Below, one piece after another: positions 1 to 13,286 of a stretch of 64,000 bases of DNA. The translations under genes and the position numbers were made by a program. The stretch lies in contig JAEUIN010000407.1 of the NCBI GenBank assembly GCA_016793115.1, positions 1 to 64,000 on the forward strand, written 5' to 3'. How positions within the stretch are numbered: the first letter of the stretch is position 1; the number at the start of each line of letters is the position of its first letter. This DNA is from Planctomycetaceae bacterium (GTDB lineage Bacteria; Planctomycetota; Planctomycetia; Pirellulales; PNKZ01). The notes beneath the pieces are model-generated. The model did no database searches. It had not been told where the DNA came from and saw only the letters and a list, made by a program, of their open reading frames with translations.

Positions 1-953
1 AACACGCCTTCGAAGAGCACCGAGCTGAGGTAGCGTTCGCCGGAGTCGGGAAGCACGACGACGATCGTCTTGCCTTTGTACTCCGGCTGCTTGGCTAGGC
101 GGCAGGCCACGGCCGCGGCCGCGCCGCAGGAGATGCCCGCCAGGATGCCTTCTTCCATCGTCAGCCGGCGGGCGTACGCCACGGCCTCTTCGTTCGACAC
201 TTGTTCCACCAAGTCGACGAGCGAGAGATCGAGCACGCCCGGCACGAACCCGGCGCCGATGCCTTGAATCTTATGCGGGCCCGGCTTCACCGGCTCGCCG
301 TTGCGAGTTTGCGTGAGCACCGGGCTGGCCGTCGGTTCGACGGCGACCGAGGTGATCGCCTTTCCTTTGGTCTTTTTGATGTAGCGCGACACGCCGGTGA
401 TCGTACCGCCCGTGCCGACGCCGGCGACGAACACGTCGACCGCGCCGTCGGTGTCGTTCCAGATTTCCGGGCCGGTCGTCTCTTCGTGAATCTTCGGGTT
501 GGCCGGATTCTTGAACTGTTGCAAGAGCACGTACTTATTGGGGTCTTTGGCGACGATCTCTTCCGCCTTGGCGATCGCGCCGTTCATGCCCTTCGGCCCT
601 TCGGTGAGTTCCAGCTTCGCGCCGAAGGCGACGAGCAGCTTGCGGCGCTCGATGCTCATCGTCTCGGGCATCGTCAGCGTGAGGGGAATGCCGCGGGCCG
701 CGGCGACGAACGCCAGAGCGATGCCCGTGTTGCCGCTGGTCGGTTCGACGAGTTCCTTGCCCGGGCCGAGCAGGCCGCGTTTTTCGGCGTCCCAAATCAT
801 CGCGGCGCCGATGCGGCATTTCACCGAGTAAGCCGGATTGCGACCTTCGATCTTGGCCAACACGGTCGCGCCGGCGCCGTCGGTCACGCGGTTGAGTTTG
901 ACGAGCGGCGTGCGACCGATCGACAGCGAGTTATCTTGGAACCAGTTGGACAT
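1..953 (-). CDS. cysK: Cysteine synthase A (O-acetylserine sulfhydrylase), 3' end cut by window edge
   Basis: Makes L-cysteine from O-acetylserine and sulfide using PLP; cytoplasmic. Read on the minus strand from the ATG at 953, the frame stays open to base 1 (317 residues). The N-terminus MSNWFQDNSLSIGRTPLVKL leads to the PLP lysine, about K45 in NPAYSVKCRIG. The substrate loop EPTSGNTGIA and the phosphate-binding loop GVGTGGTITG follow. The last visible residues, PDSGERYLSSVLFEG, are close to the usual C-terminus, so only a few codons are missing. It is divergent from the glycogen operon, and no partner such as cysE is in view. The SVKCRIG and PETMS segments favour CysK over CysM or cystathionine beta-synthase. 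Confidence 0.95.
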   Translation of the reverse strand, partial: MSNWFQDNSLSIGRTPLVKLNRVTDGAGATVLAKIEGRNPAYSVKCRIGAAMIWDAEKRGLLGPGKELVEPTSGNTGIALAFVAAARGIPLTLTMPETMSIERRKLLVAFGAKLELTEGPKGMNGAIAKAEEIVAKDPNKYVLLQQFKNPANPKIHEETTGPEIWNDTDGAVDVFVAGVGTGGTITGVSRYIKKTKGKAITSVAVEPTASPVLTQTRNGEPVKPGPHKIQGIGAGFVPGVLDLSLVDLVEQVSNEEAVAYARRLTMEEGILAGISCGAAAAVACRLAKQPEYKGKTIVVVLPDSGERYLSSVLFEGV

Positions 954-1482
954 GCGACAATCCTTTCGGAGTGGTGATGACGTCGACGTTCGCCGGCCGT
1001 TGGTGAACGAAAAGAGGCCGGCAGGCCGCCCGGCCTACCAGCCTCCGGTGTGCCGGTCAGCTTGTGATTGCGCCCGATTCTAGTGGGGCGCAAAGCGATT
1101 CGACAAGAGAGCTTCCGCGGAGCGCAACGTCGTCGGGGGAGGAAAATCGCGGATTCGCGCGTTGAGAAACGACGAAGCGGGTCGACCATGTTCGCTCCTA
1201 CGCCGAGCATTCTCGCCGGTCAAACCGGTCCGTTTTCGTCGGGAGTGGTCGGCGAGCGACGGCAGGCGATTCCGGAAGCCGACAAACATTGATCAAGCCG
1301 GCTAGGGATGGCGCATGTCGTCCCGGTTGTGCGCGACTCCAGGGGACAAACCGTGGTCGGAAGGTCGCTGAGCCGACAGGCGACGGCGGCCGGCCGCTCC
1401 CAAGGTATAGGTTTTGCGAGGGCGAGTATCGCGGATTTCCGGGTGCGGATTCGGCCCTCCGAATGCTTCGTGCGTCCAACAC
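954..1482. other. Divergent intergenic region between cysK and glgE
   Basis: This 529-base gap should hold the promoters of cysK (leftward) and the glycogen operon (rightward). Several short overlapping ORFs cross it, but none has a family-like sequence or a credible ribosome binding site. Bases about 1005-1065 carry a GC-rich stretch with repeated ggcc/ccgg words like the intergenic repeats seen later. I could not pick a convincing -35/-10 pair. Confidence 0.5.
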
Positions 1483-3471
1483 ATGACGTTAGATCGACCA
1501 CCGTCGCGGGTAATCATCGAAGGCGTCGCGCCGGAAGTCGACGGCGGTCGGTTTCCCGCTAAACGGACGGTCGGCGAAAAGATCGTCGTCGAAGCCGATA
1601 TTCACACCGACGGCCACGACCGCATTGCCGGCCGACTCCGGTTCCGCGCGGAAGGTGGGCAAGCGTGGACCGATGTTCCGCTGCAACCGCTCGTGAACGA
1701 TCGTTGGCGGGCGTCGTTCGTCGCCACGACGATCGGGTTTTGGGAGTTCATGCTCGAGGCGTGGATCGATCGCTTCGGGTCGTGGCGCGGCGACCTGGCG
1801 AAGAAGACCGACGCCGGGCAAGACGTGACGAGCGAGTTGCTCGAAGGCGCGGCGCTGGTGCGCGAAGCGGCGTCGCGGGCCCAAGGCGACGAGCGCGATT
1901 GGCTGTTGCGACAAGCGGAAGCGATCGCGCGATCCGACGACGCCGCGCTGCGAGCGCGCGCGGGCCTCGACCCCACGCTGGCCGAGGTCGTCGCCCGCTA
2001 TCCGGATCGCGAATCGGGAGTCGCATATGAAAGGCCGGTCCGCGTTCGCGTCGATCGCGAGCGGGCCCGCTATGGGGCCTGGTATGAACTCTTCCCGCGC
2101 TCCGCGGCCGACGGCGAGCGGCACGGCACGCTCGAAGACATCCGCCGTCGCTTGCCGTACATCGCGTCGATGGGTTTCGACGTGCTCTACCTGCCGCCGA
2201 TTCATCCGATCGGACGGGCGTTTCGCAAAGGTCGCAACAACTCCTTGGAGACCGGGCCGGAGGATCCCGGGAGCCCCTGGGGCATCGGCTCCGAAGCCGG
2301 CGGCCATAAGGCGATCCACCCCGAGTTGGGAACCTTCGAGGACTTCGATGCGCTGCTGTCCGCGGCCGCTGCGCAGGGGATTGAAGTGGCGATGGATGTG
2401 GCGTTTCAATGCTCGCCCGATCATCCCTACGTGCGCGAGCATCCGGAGTGGTTTCGTCATCGGCCGGATGGAACGATCAAATACGCGGAGAATCCGCCCA
2501 AAAAATATCAGGACATCTATCCGCTCGACTTCGAGTGCGCGGACTGGCGCAGTCTGTGGAACGAATTGTTGAGCGTCGTGACGTTCTGGGCGGAACGAGG
2601 AGTGCGGATTTTTCGAGTCGATAATCCGCACACGAAGCCGTTTCGCTTTTGGGAATGGCTCATCGCGGAGATTCAAAAGCGATTCCCCGACGCCGTCTTT
2701 CTGGCAGAAGCATTCACGCGCCCGAAGGTGATGCGGTATTTGGCGAAGGCCGGGTTCACGCAGTCGTACACCTACTTCACTTGGCGGAACACCAAGAAGC
2801 AATTGATCGAATACTTCACCGAGCTGACGCAATCGGAAATGCGAAACTATTTCCGACCGAATCTGTTCGTGAACACTCCCGATATTCTTCCCGAGTACCT
2901 GCAATACGGCGGGCCGGCGGCGTTTCAGATTCGCTTGGTGCTGGCGGCGACTCTCGGCGCGACTTACGGCGTGTACGGGCCTTCTTATGAGAACCACGAA
3001 GCTCGGCCCGTGCGGCCCGGTAGTGAAGAGTATTTGGATTCCGAGAAGTATCAAATTCGCAAGTGGGACTGGGAAGCGCCGAACGTGTTTCGCGAGTTCA
3101 TCGCGCGCGTCAACGCCGTGCGGCGCGACAATCCGGCGCTGCAAACCAACGACCGACTACGATTCTACGAGAGCGACAACGACCGGATCGTGTCTTACGG
3201 CAAGACGACCGAAGACCTCTCGAACATCATCATCACGGCGGTGAATACCGACCCGCATCACGTGCAAACCGGTTGGCTGTACGTGCCGTTGGAGGAACTC
3301 GGCATGAGCGAGAACGATTCGTATCAAGTTCACGACCTGATCACCGACGCGCGGTTTCTCTGGCACGGCTCGCGCAATTATGTGCATCTCGACCCGCGCA
3401 GCACGTCGGCCCACATCTTGCGACTGCGGAAACGTGTGAAGTCGGAACGCGACTTCGACTATTACTTTTGA
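1483..3471 (+). CDS. glgE: Alpha-1,4-glucan:maltose-1-phosphate maltosyltransferase (GlgE)
   Basis: Transfers maltosyl units from alpha-maltose-1-phosphate to the non-reducing end of an alpha-1,4-glucan, extending glycogen without ADP-glucose. The protein is 662 residues, normal for GlgE. It has an N-terminal beta domain (PEVDGGRFPAKRTVGE), a helical insert and a GH13 barrel. The nucleophile is D380 in FRVDNPHTKPF and the acid/base is E409 in FLAEAFTRPKVM; VNTPDILPEYLQ and EEYLDSEKYQI are typical of GlgE. The frame is open from 1414, but family homology begins at MTLDRPPSRVIIEG, so I chose the ATG at 1483. First gene of the operon, 41 bases before the maltokinase fusion. All key residues are intact. 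Confidence 0.95.
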   Translation: MTLDRPPSRVIIEGVAPEVDGGRFPAKRTVGEKIVVEADIHTDGHDRIAGRLRFRAEGGQAWTDVPLQPLVNDRWRASFVATTIGFWEFMLEAWIDRFGSWRGDLAKKTDAGQDVTSELLEGAALVREAASRAQGDERDWLLRQAEAIARSDDAALRARAGLDPTLAEVVARYPDRESGVAYERPVRVRVDRERARYGAWYELFPRSAADGERHGTLEDIRRRLPYIASMGFDVLYLPPIHPIGRAFRKGRNNSLETGPEDPGSPWGIGSEAGGHKAIHPELGTFEDFDALLSAAAAQGIEVAMDVAFQCSPDHPYVREHPEWFRHRPDGTIKYAENPPKKYQDIYPLDFECADWRSLWNELLSVVTFWAERGVRIFRVDNPHTKPFRFWEWLIAEIQKRFPDAVFLAEAFTRPKVMRYLAKAGFTQSYTYFTWRNTKKQLIEYFTELTQSEMRNYFRPNLFVNTPDILPEYLQYGGPAAFQIRLVLAATLGATYGVYGPSYENHEARPVRPGSEEYLDSEKYQIRKWDWEAPNVFREFIARVNAVRRDNPALQTNDRLRFYESDNDRIVSYGKTTEDLSNIIITAVNTDPHHVQTGWLYVPLEELGMSENDSYQVHDLITDARFLWHGSRNYVHLDPRSTSAHILRLRKRVKSERDFDYYF

Positions 3472-3512
3472 CGTAATTCGCCGGGATTGATTGCTTTTTC
3501 GGACGTGACCCC

Positions 3513-6863
<3,351 letters not shown>

Positions 6864-6878
6864 CCTCGACGAACAATC

Positions 6879-8786
6879 ATGAGCACCGACGCACTGACGG
6901 ATTTTGATCTCCACCTTTGGTCCGAGGGGCGGCATCACCGCGCGTATCGCAAGTTGGGCGCGCACGTGGAGGCCGATCAAGGAGTCGTCGGCACCAAGTT
7001 TTGCGTCTGGGCTCCCAATGCGGCGCAGGTGTCCGTCATCGGCGACTTCAACGGCTGGAAGCGCGGCGAACATCCGATGCGGCTCGATAACTCCGGCGGG
7101 ATCTGGGAGTGCTTTATTCCGCACGTCGCGGAAGGGACCGTTTACAAGTACGCGATTACCTCGCGCCGCGGCGACTTCCGCGTCGATAAGGCCGACCCGT
7201 ACGGATTTGCCGCCGAGATTCGTCCGCACACCGCGTCGCGCACTTGTCGGCTCGACGATTACGTCTGGAGCGACGCCGCCTGGCTCACGAAACGCAAACC
7301 GGTTCAATCGCTTACCGCTCCGCTGTCGTTCTACGAAATGCATCTCGGTTCGTGGCGGCGCAAGCCGGAAGAAGGAAATCGCTGGTTGAGCTATCGCGAA
7401 CTCGCGCAACCGGTCGCCGACTATGCGCACGAAATGGGCTTTACCCACGTCGAGCTTTTGCCCGTCATGGAGCATCCGTTCGACGGCTCGTGGGGCTATC
7501 AACCCGTCGGCTACTTCGCGCCCACGAGCCGCTTCGGCGGTCCCAAGGATTTCATGTATTTCATCGACGTGTTGCATCAAAACGACGTCGGCGTGATCTT
7601 GGATTGGGTGCCGGCCCACTTTCCGCGCGACGAACACGGCCTGGCCTATTTCGACGGCACGCATCTCTACGAGCATCCCGATCCGCACCGCGGCGAGCAT
7701 AAGGATTGGGGAACGTTCATTTTCGATTTCGGCCGCCATGAGGTTCGCAATTTCCTCATCAGCAACGCCCTCTTTTGGCTCGACAAGTACCATGTCGACG
7801 GGTTGCGCGTCGACGCCGTCGCCTCGATGCTCTATCTCGACTACTCCCGCAAGCCGGGCGAATGGAGTCCCAACCGCTACGGCGGCCGCGAGAACCTTGA
7901 GGCGATTGATTTTCTGAGGCAGCTCAATGAAACCGTCGCGACGGAGTACCCGGACGTCCTCATGATTGCGGAAGAGTCGACGGCGTGGCCGCAAGTGTCG
8001 CGGCCGACGCATCTCGGCGGCCTCGGCTTCCACATGAAGTGGGACATGGGCTGGATGCACGACACGCTTGCCTATCTGAAGAACGATCCGCTCTACCGGC
8101 GCTATCACCACAATCAACTGACGTTTCGGCAGGTCTACGCCGGCAGCGAGAATTTCACGCTCCCGCTGTCGCACGACGAAGTCGTTTACGGCAAAGGCTC
8201 GCTGCTCAACAAAATGCCGGGCGACCGGTGGCAAAAGTTCGCCAACTTGCGCTTGCTGCTCGCGCTTCAGTACCTGCAAACGGGGAAGAAGCTTCTCTTC
8301 ATGGGAGGAGAATTCGGCCAGGAACGCGAATGGAATCACGATTCGAGCCTCGATTGGCATCTCCTCGACGACGACATGCACCGCGGCCTGCGGCGCTTCG
8401 TACGCGATTTGAATACCGTGTATCGCGGCGAGCCGGCTCTGCACGAGTTCGATTGCCTCGGCCAAGGCTTCGAGTGGATCGACGCCAACGACTCGGAAGC
8501 GTCGGTCATCAGCTTCTTGCGGAAGGGGAGCCGCCCGGAGGCGTCGGCCGCAGCGGTCTTCAACTTCACCCCGAATCCGCAACACAACTATCGTGTCGGC
8601 GTACCGGTCGGCGGTGATTGGCAAGAACTTCTCAACAGCGACGCTCCGCTCTACGGCGGCAGCGGCCAAGGGAACATCGGCGGCGTTCGAGCCGCCCCCG
8701 TCTCCTGCCATGGCAGGCCTTATCTCTTGACCATCACTGTGCCGCCGCTGGGCGTCGTGCTCTTCAAGCCCGTTGCGCAGGCCTAA
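6879..8786 (+). CDS. glgB: 1,4-alpha-glucan branching enzyme
   Basis: Makes alpha-1,6 branches in glycogen by cutting and re-joining alpha-1,4 chains. At 635 residues it is a normal-length GlgB. An N-terminal CBM48-type module (KFCVWAPNAAQVSVIGDFNGW) precedes the GH13 barrel. The nucleophile is the Asp of VDGLRVDAVASMLYLDYSR, the acid/base is the Glu of LMIAEESTAWP, and the third acid lies in LSHDEVVYGKGS. A C-terminal all-beta domain ends the protein. It is the last gene of the GlgE operon, and branching of maltosyl-extended glucan is the expected third step of that pathway. No frameshift or missing motif was seen. Confidence 0.96.
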   Translation: MSTDALTDFDLHLWSEGRHHRAYRKLGAHVEADQGVVGTKFCVWAPNAAQVSVIGDFNGWKRGEHPMRLDNSGGIWECFIPHVAEGTVYKYAITSRRGDFRVDKADPYGFAAEIRPHTASRTCRLDDYVWSDAAWLTKRKPVQSLTAPLSFYEMHLGSWRRKPEEGNRWLSYRELAQPVADYAHEMGFTHVELLPVMEHPFDGSWGYQPVGYFAPTSRFGGPKDFMYFIDVLHQNDVGVILDWVPAHFPRDEHGLAYFDGTHLYEHPDPHRGEHKDWGTFIFDFGRHEVRNFLISNALFWLDKYHVDGLRVDAVASMLYLDYSRKPGEWSPNRYGGRENLEAIDFLRQLNETVATEYPDVLMIAEESTAWPQVSRPTHLGGLGFHMKWDMGWMHDTLAYLKNDPLYRRYHHNQLTFRQVYAGSENFTLPLSHDEVVYGKGSLLNKMPGDRWQKFANLRLLLALQYLQTGKKLLFMGGEFGQEREWNHDSSLDWHLLDDDMHRGLRRFVRDLNTVYRGEPALHEFDCLGQGFEWIDANDSEASVISFLRKGSRPEASAAAVFNFTPNPQHNYRVGVPVGGDWQELLNSDAPLYGGSGQGNIGGVRAAPVSCHGRPYLLTITVPPLGVVLFKPVAQA

Positions 8787-8959
8787 CTATTCGCCGCCGA
8801 CGCACGAGAGGCCGGCAGGCGTTGAAATCGCCGCGCCGTCGGCCTGCCCATTCATTGACGGGCACTTTCCGGCAGCCGATATTGAGCCGCATTCGCGCGT
8901 CGACCGTGAGCCGCCGCCCGGTCGCTTCTCATCCGCCGCTCAATTCAAGGCCGCCGAAA

Positions 8960-10792
8960 ATGATTCCGAGTCCCAATTCTCTGAGCGGGCGATCGCCGTC
9001 GCTGCCGGCCGCGTGGATCCTCGCAGTCTTCGGTATCGCTCTATTTTCGAGTCGGGCGTACGCCGATCAGACCGCCGCGAAGTCGCCGCGGCCGAACGTC
9101 GTCGTCATTCTTTCCGACGACCAGGGTTACGGCGACGTCTCGGCGCACGGCAATCCGGTGCTCAAGACGCCGAATCTCGACAGGCTCCGCGGCGAGAGCA
9201 TCCGGCTGACCGATTTCCATGTCGCCCCGATGTGCACGCCGACGCGCGGCGAGCTGCTCTCCGGTCGCGATTGCTTGAAGACCGGGTGCTCAAGCGTCTG
9301 CGCCGGGCGCGCCTTTTTGCCTCGCCGCGCAGTGACGATGCCCGAGGTGTTTCGCCGCGCCGGCTACCGCACCGGACACTTCGGGAAATGGCATCTCGGC
9401 GACAGCTACCCGAACTTGCCGCACCAGCGCGGGTTCGAGGAGACCGTGTATCACTTGGGCTGGGGCATCACGTCGATGGCCGATACTTGGCTCAACGATT
9501 GCTTCGACGGTCGCTTCTTTCACAACGGCACGCTGCAGAAATACCCGGGCTACTGCACCGACGTTTGGTTTCGACTGACGATGGACTACATGGCGGCGCG
9601 CAAGCAGGCCGACGAGCCGTGCTTTGTTTACTTACCGACCAACGCGCCGCACGGCCCGCACTGGGTCGACCCGAAATACAGCGCGCCGTACGGCAGACGG
9701 CCGATGGCCAACTTCTTCGGGATGATCGCCAACTTGGACGAAAACCTCGGCAAGTTCGATGCGTTTCTCCGCGAGCAGGGGCTCTACGAGAATACGATCG
9801 TCGTCTACTTCAACGATAACGGCGGCACGGCCGGAGTGCCGCTCTATAACGCCGGGATGCGCGGCCGCAAGACTCAGTATTACGACGGCGGCCACCGGGC
9901 GATGTGTTTTATCCGTTGGCCGGCCGGCGGTTTGGGGGAACCTCGCGACATCGCGGAGTTGACGCAAGTGCAAGACTTGTTTCCGACGCTGTGCGAACTC
10001 ACCGGCATCGGCGCGCCGAGCGACGACGCGGGGAACGCGGCCGCGGTCGACGGCACGTCGCTCGCCGGATTGCTGCGCGGCACGCAGAAAGAATTGCCGG
10101 ACCGCACGCTCGTCGTGCAATACGGGCAAAACCCGGAAAAGTGGCAGTCGTGCGTCTTGCGCGACAAGTGGCGCTTGGTTCACGGCACGGAACTGTACGA
10201 CGTCGGCAGCGACTTAGCGCAGGAAAACGATGTGGCGAGTGCGCACCCGGAAGTCGTGAAGCAATTGCGCGAGCACTATGAATCGTGGTGGAGCGCGATC
10301 GAGCCGCGGTTGCAACAGTTCAGTCCGGTGAGCATCGGCGCGGCGGAGGAAAACCCGGTGACGCTTACGTCGGCCGATTGGACGAATGTGTATTGCGACA
10401 ACATGAACGATCTACGAACCGGCAAAGCCGAGAATTCCAGCTGGCACTTGCTTGTGGAGCAGGACGGCGATTATGAGATTGAGCTGCGTCGTTGGCCGCG
10501 CGAGGCCGATGCGCCGCTCGCCGGACCGGTGCCGGACTTTCAGCCGCACGTCGGCAAGCCGCTCCCGCCGGGCCGGGCGTTGCCGGTGAAATCGGTGCGT
10601 CTGCGGATCGGCGGCGAAGCGGCTTCATCGTCGTCGCTGCTCGATGAATCACGTCCGATTAGTGAAAGCGACAAGCATGCGACGTTCCGCGTAAAGCTTC
10701 CCGCCGGGCGAACGACGATGCAATCGTGGCTGCTCGACGCCGAGGGCAAGCAACTCAGCGGAGCATACTTCGCTTATGTGACGAGAAAATGA
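8960..10792 (+). CDS. Secreted type I sulfatase
   Basis: Hydrolyses sulfate esters, probably on polysaccharides, outside the cytoplasm. The frame is open from 8618, but the protein starts at the ATG at 8960 (610 residues), where a signal peptide begins (WILAVFGIALFSSRAYA, cleavage near residue 32). The metal-site start is PNVVVILSDDQGYGD. The formylglycine motif is C92-T-P-T-R96 in APMCTPTRGELLSGRD, so a maturation enzyme of the FGE type should be encoded elsewhere. GHFGKWHLG and the later YFNDNGGT segment complete the active site. An all-beta C-terminal region follows about residue 450. No carbohydrate transporter or partner glycosidase is adjacent, so the substrate is unknown. Confidence 0.92.
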   Translation: MIPSPNSLSGRSPSLPAAWILAVFGIALFSSRAYADQTAAKSPRPNVVVILSDDQGYGDVSAHGNPVLKTPNLDRLRGESIRLTDFHVAPMCTPTRGELLSGRDCLKTGCSSVCAGRAFLPRRAVTMPEVFRRAGYRTGHFGKWHLGDSYPNLPHQRGFEETVYHLGWGITSMADTWLNDCFDGRFFHNGTLQKYPGYCTDVWFRLTMDYMAARKQADEPCFVYLPTNAPHGPHWVDPKYSAPYGRRPMANFFGMIANLDENLGKFDAFLREQGLYENTIVVYFNDNGGTAGVPLYNAGMRGRKTQYYDGGHRAMCFIRWPAGGLGEPRDIAELTQVQDLFPTLCELTGIGAPSDDAGNAAAVDGTSLAGLLRGTQKELPDRTLVVQYGQNPEKWQSCVLRDKWRLVHGTELYDVGSDLAQENDVASAHPEVVKQLREHYESWWSAIEPRLQQFSPVSIGAAEENPVTLTSADWTNVYCDNMNDLRTGKAENSSWHLLVEQDGDYEIELRRWPREADAPLAGPVPDFQPHVGKPLPPGRALPVKSVRLRIGGEAASSSSLLDESRPISESDKHATFRVKLPAGRTTMQSWLLDAEGKQLSGAYFAYVTRK

Positions 10793-10845
10793 TCGCGGTT
10801 TTGAGACTTCAGAGAGATCGGCATCGGCGACCGGTTCGACGCGAA

Positions 10846-10875
10846 TTGTGAATCGGCGTCGAATCTCGTTAGAAT
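10846..10875 (+). promoter_or_regulatory. Putative sigma-70-like promoter upstream of the class III aminotransferase
   Basis: TTGTGA at 10846-10851 and TAGAAT at 10870-10875 are separated by 18 bases. They lie about 44 bases before the ATG at 10919 in an otherwise GC-rich gap. The match is to the general bacterial consensus; no transcript data exist here. Confidence 0.4.
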
Positions 10876-10918
10876 ACGCCGCCTTCCTCCCTCCGCCTTC
10901 CTTCCCCCCCCCAACGCC

Positions 10919-12247
10919 ATGTCTCGCGTTCGTCGCTCGATGCAGCTCTATGAACGAGCCAAGCAACTCATTCCCGGCGGCATGCAATTGGTCAGCCGTC
11001 GTCCGTCGCGCTATGCCGAAGGAGTGAGCCCGGTTTATGCGGCCCGCGGCAAAGGAGCGCGCATCTGGGACGTCGACGGCAACGAGTACATCGATTGGGC
11101 GAGCGGCATCGCGGCGATCATCTTGGGCTACTGCGATGAAGCGGTCGACGACGCGGTGCGCGCACAGATCGGCCGGGGCGTCAACTTCTCGATCAGCAGC
11201 GAACTGGAGATCGAGCTGGCCGAAGAGGTGACGAGGACGATTCCTTGCGCCGAGATGGTCCGCTACACGAAATGCGGCGGCGAGGCTTGCGCCGTCGCGG
11301 TCCGCATCGCGCGCGGCGCGACGGGGCGCGACGTCGTGCTCTTCTGCGGCTACCACGGCTGGAGCGATTGGTATCTGGCGGCAAATCTCGCGGGCGGCGA
11401 CTCGCTCGGCGCACATCTCTTGCCCGGCATCGAGCCGATCGGCGTGCCCCAAGGGCTTCGAGGAACTTCGGTGCCGTTTCCGTACGGCGATCTCGCCGCG
11501 CTCGGCGAAACGCTCGATCGGCATAAAGGGAAAGTCGCGGCGATCATCATGGAGCCGCTGCGCTCGGAAGCGCCGCCGGACGGCTACTTGGCCGGCGTCG
11601 CCAAGCTCTGCCGCGAGCACGGCGCGATCTTGATCTTCGACGAGATCTCGGCCGGCTTCCGCTTCGGCATGGAAGCCGCGCAAGGTTATGTGGGCGTCAC
11701 GCCCGACATGGCCGTGTTCGCTAAGAGCATTTCGAACGGCTATCCGATGGGCATGGTCGTCGGCCGACGCGACGTGATGGCCCCGGCCGCGCAGATGTTC
11801 ATTTCCAGCACATACTGGAGCGACGCAATCGGCCTGACGGCGACGCTCACGACGATTCGCGAACTCCGCCGCCGGCGCACGGCCGAGTATCTTTGGGACT
11901 TCGGCGCAAAGCTGCAACGCCGCGTGAATGCGGCGGCGGAGGAAGTGGGCTATGGAGCACGGCTGACGGGGCTGCCGATCTACTCGCACGTCCACTTCCC
12001 GACGGACGACGGGCAGACGCGCAAACAACTCACGACGCTTTACATTCAAGAGATGGCGAAACGCGGCTGTCACGGTTACGCGTCGTTTTATCTCAACGGT
12101 GCGCAAGGCGACGCGGAGTTGGAGCAGACCGCGGCTGCGGCGCGCGAAGTGTTCGCCCTTTTGAAGCGCGGCACCGACGAGAATCGGCTCGGCGAACTGA
12201 TCGAAGCGAAGCTGCAAAACGAACCGTTTCAACGGCTGGTGCGGTGA
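10919..12247 (+). CDS. Class III PLP aminotransferase (glutamate-1-semialdehyde aminomutase-like)
   Basis: PLP-dependent fold-type I enzyme of 442 residues. The start MSRVRRSMQLYERAKQLIPG resembles the GSA-aminomutase branch, as does the cofactor region (LIFDEISAGFRFG). The Schiff-base lysine is about K269 in FAKSISNGYPMG. The active site is complete, but the sequence is divergent enough, and its neighbour unusual enough, that I do not call it HemL. The amidohydrolase begins 7 bases after the stop, so both probably act on one amino-sugar, amino-acid or xenobiotic substrate. Upstream is a plausible promoter at 10846-10875. Confidence 0.85.
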   Translation: MSRVRRSMQLYERAKQLIPGGMQLVSRRPSRYAEGVSPVYAARGKGARIWDVDGNEYIDWASGIAAIILGYCDEAVDDAVRAQIGRGVNFSISSELEIELAEEVTRTIPCAEMVRYTKCGGEACAVAVRIARGATGRDVVLFCGYHGWSDWYLAANLAGGDSLGAHLLPGIEPIGVPQGLRGTSVPFPYGDLAALGETLDRHKGKVAAIIMEPLRSEAPPDGYLAGVAKLCREHGAILIFDEISAGFRFGMEAAQGYVGVTPDMAVFAKSISNGYPMGMVVGRRDVMAPAAQMFISSTYWSDAIGLTATLTTIRELRRRRTAEYLWDFGAKLQRRVNAAAEEVGYGARLTGLPIYSHVHFPTDDGQTRKQLTTLYIQEMAKRGCHGYASFYLNGAQGDAELEQTAAAAREVFALLKRGTDENRLGELIEAKLQNEPFQRLVR

Positions 12248-12254
12248 CACAAAC

Positions 12255-13286
12255 ATGAAATGCCCCTTGGTCCTCAACGAAGTCGACGAGCGTATCTGGC
12301 GCGACGAACTTGAGGAGTACGTTCCGCAGCGCATTTACGACGTGCATTCGCACCTCTATCGCTTCGCGTTCAATCTCGACCCGAATCGCGACACCGGACC
12401 CTATAAAAAGTTCGTCGGCGAGCATTGGGTCGATGTGCCGGCCGAGTTGGCCGACGCTTGCGATGCGCTGCTGATGCCGGGCCGGAAGGTGAGCCGGCTG
12501 GCGTTCCCCTTTCCGTTTCCGTACCCGTGCGAATTTGCGGCGTCGAATGAGTGGGTCGCCCGCGAGACGGCGAAAGACGCAGCTTCGGCCTCGCTGATGC
12601 TCGCCCATCCGAAAATGAGCGACGAGGAGGCCGAGGCCGAGCTTGATCGCGGTGGGCACTTGGGATTCAAGCCGTATCGGTTTTATTCTGCGACGGGCGA
12701 CGCCGTGAATTGCCGCATCACCGACTTTCTCCCCGAGCGGCTGATTGCGCTCGCCGATCGACGCGGCCTCATCGTAATGATGCACATCTCGAAGCGCGAC
12801 GCGATCGCCGACGAGGAAAACCTGCGCGATTTAGAAGCGCTGTCGGCCAAGTATCCGCGCGTGAAGTGGATTCTCGCCCATTGTGCGCGAAGCTATTCGC
12901 ATTGGGCGATCGAACGAGCCGCGCCGGTGCTGCGGAAGTTGCCGAACTTGTGGTACGACGTGTCGAGCGTTTGCGAGAGCGACGCGATCGACGCGCTCTT
13001 GCAGGCCGTGGGCGACGAGCGCGTGATGTACGGCAGCGACGACGTACCGGTCGGCGTGCTACGCGGGAAGTACGTCGCCTTCGGGTTCGCCTGGGCCTAT
13101 CTTTCCGAAACGAACCAGTCGTTGAGCCTCGTGCATTGCGACGGCCGAATGACTTTCACTCGCTATGAGCAACTCCGAGCGATGCGCCGCGCGAGCCTGC
13201 GACTCGGCCAAACGAAGCAGCAAATCGAAGCGCTGTTTCACGACACCGCAGCCGGTTTGATAGAATCGGTGAGGAGCGGTCGCTGA
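12255..13286 (+). CDS. Amidohydrolase-2 family metal-dependent hydrolase or decarboxylase
   Basis: TIM-barrel protein of 343 residues in the amidohydrolase-2 (ACMSD/LigI-like) family. The metal motif near the N-terminus is RIYDVHSHLYRF (residues about 25-36). Later barrel strands carry LGFKPYRFY, LIVMMHISKRD, WILAHCARSYSHW and the terminal metal Asp region VMYGSDDVPVG. The gene lies 7 bases after the aminotransferase gene and is surely co-transcribed with it. The family includes hydrolases, lactonases and non-oxidative decarboxylases, and I cannot choose among them. No signal peptide, so cytoplasmic. Confidence 0.8.
   Translation: MKCPLVLNEVDERIWRDELEEYVPQRIYDVHSHLYRFAFNLDPNRDTGPYKKFVGEHWVDVPAELADACDALLMPGRKVSRLAFPFPFPYPCEFAASNEWVARETAKDAASASLMLAHPKMSDEEAEAELDRGGHLGFKPYRFYSATGDAVNCRITDFLPERLIALADRRGLIVMMHISKRDAIADEENLRDLEALSAKYPRVKWILAHCARSYSHWAIERAAPVLRKLPNLWYDVSSVCESDAIDALLQAVGDERVMYGSDDVPVGVLRGKYVAFGFAWAYLSETNQSLSLVHCDGRMTFTRYEQLRAMRRASLRLGQTKQQIEALFHDTAAGLIESVRSGR

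Noticed and set aside
201..977. 258-codon plus-strand ORF opposite cysK
   Set aside because: cysK is read through the whole region with all motifs; the plus-strand frame has no family-like sequence.
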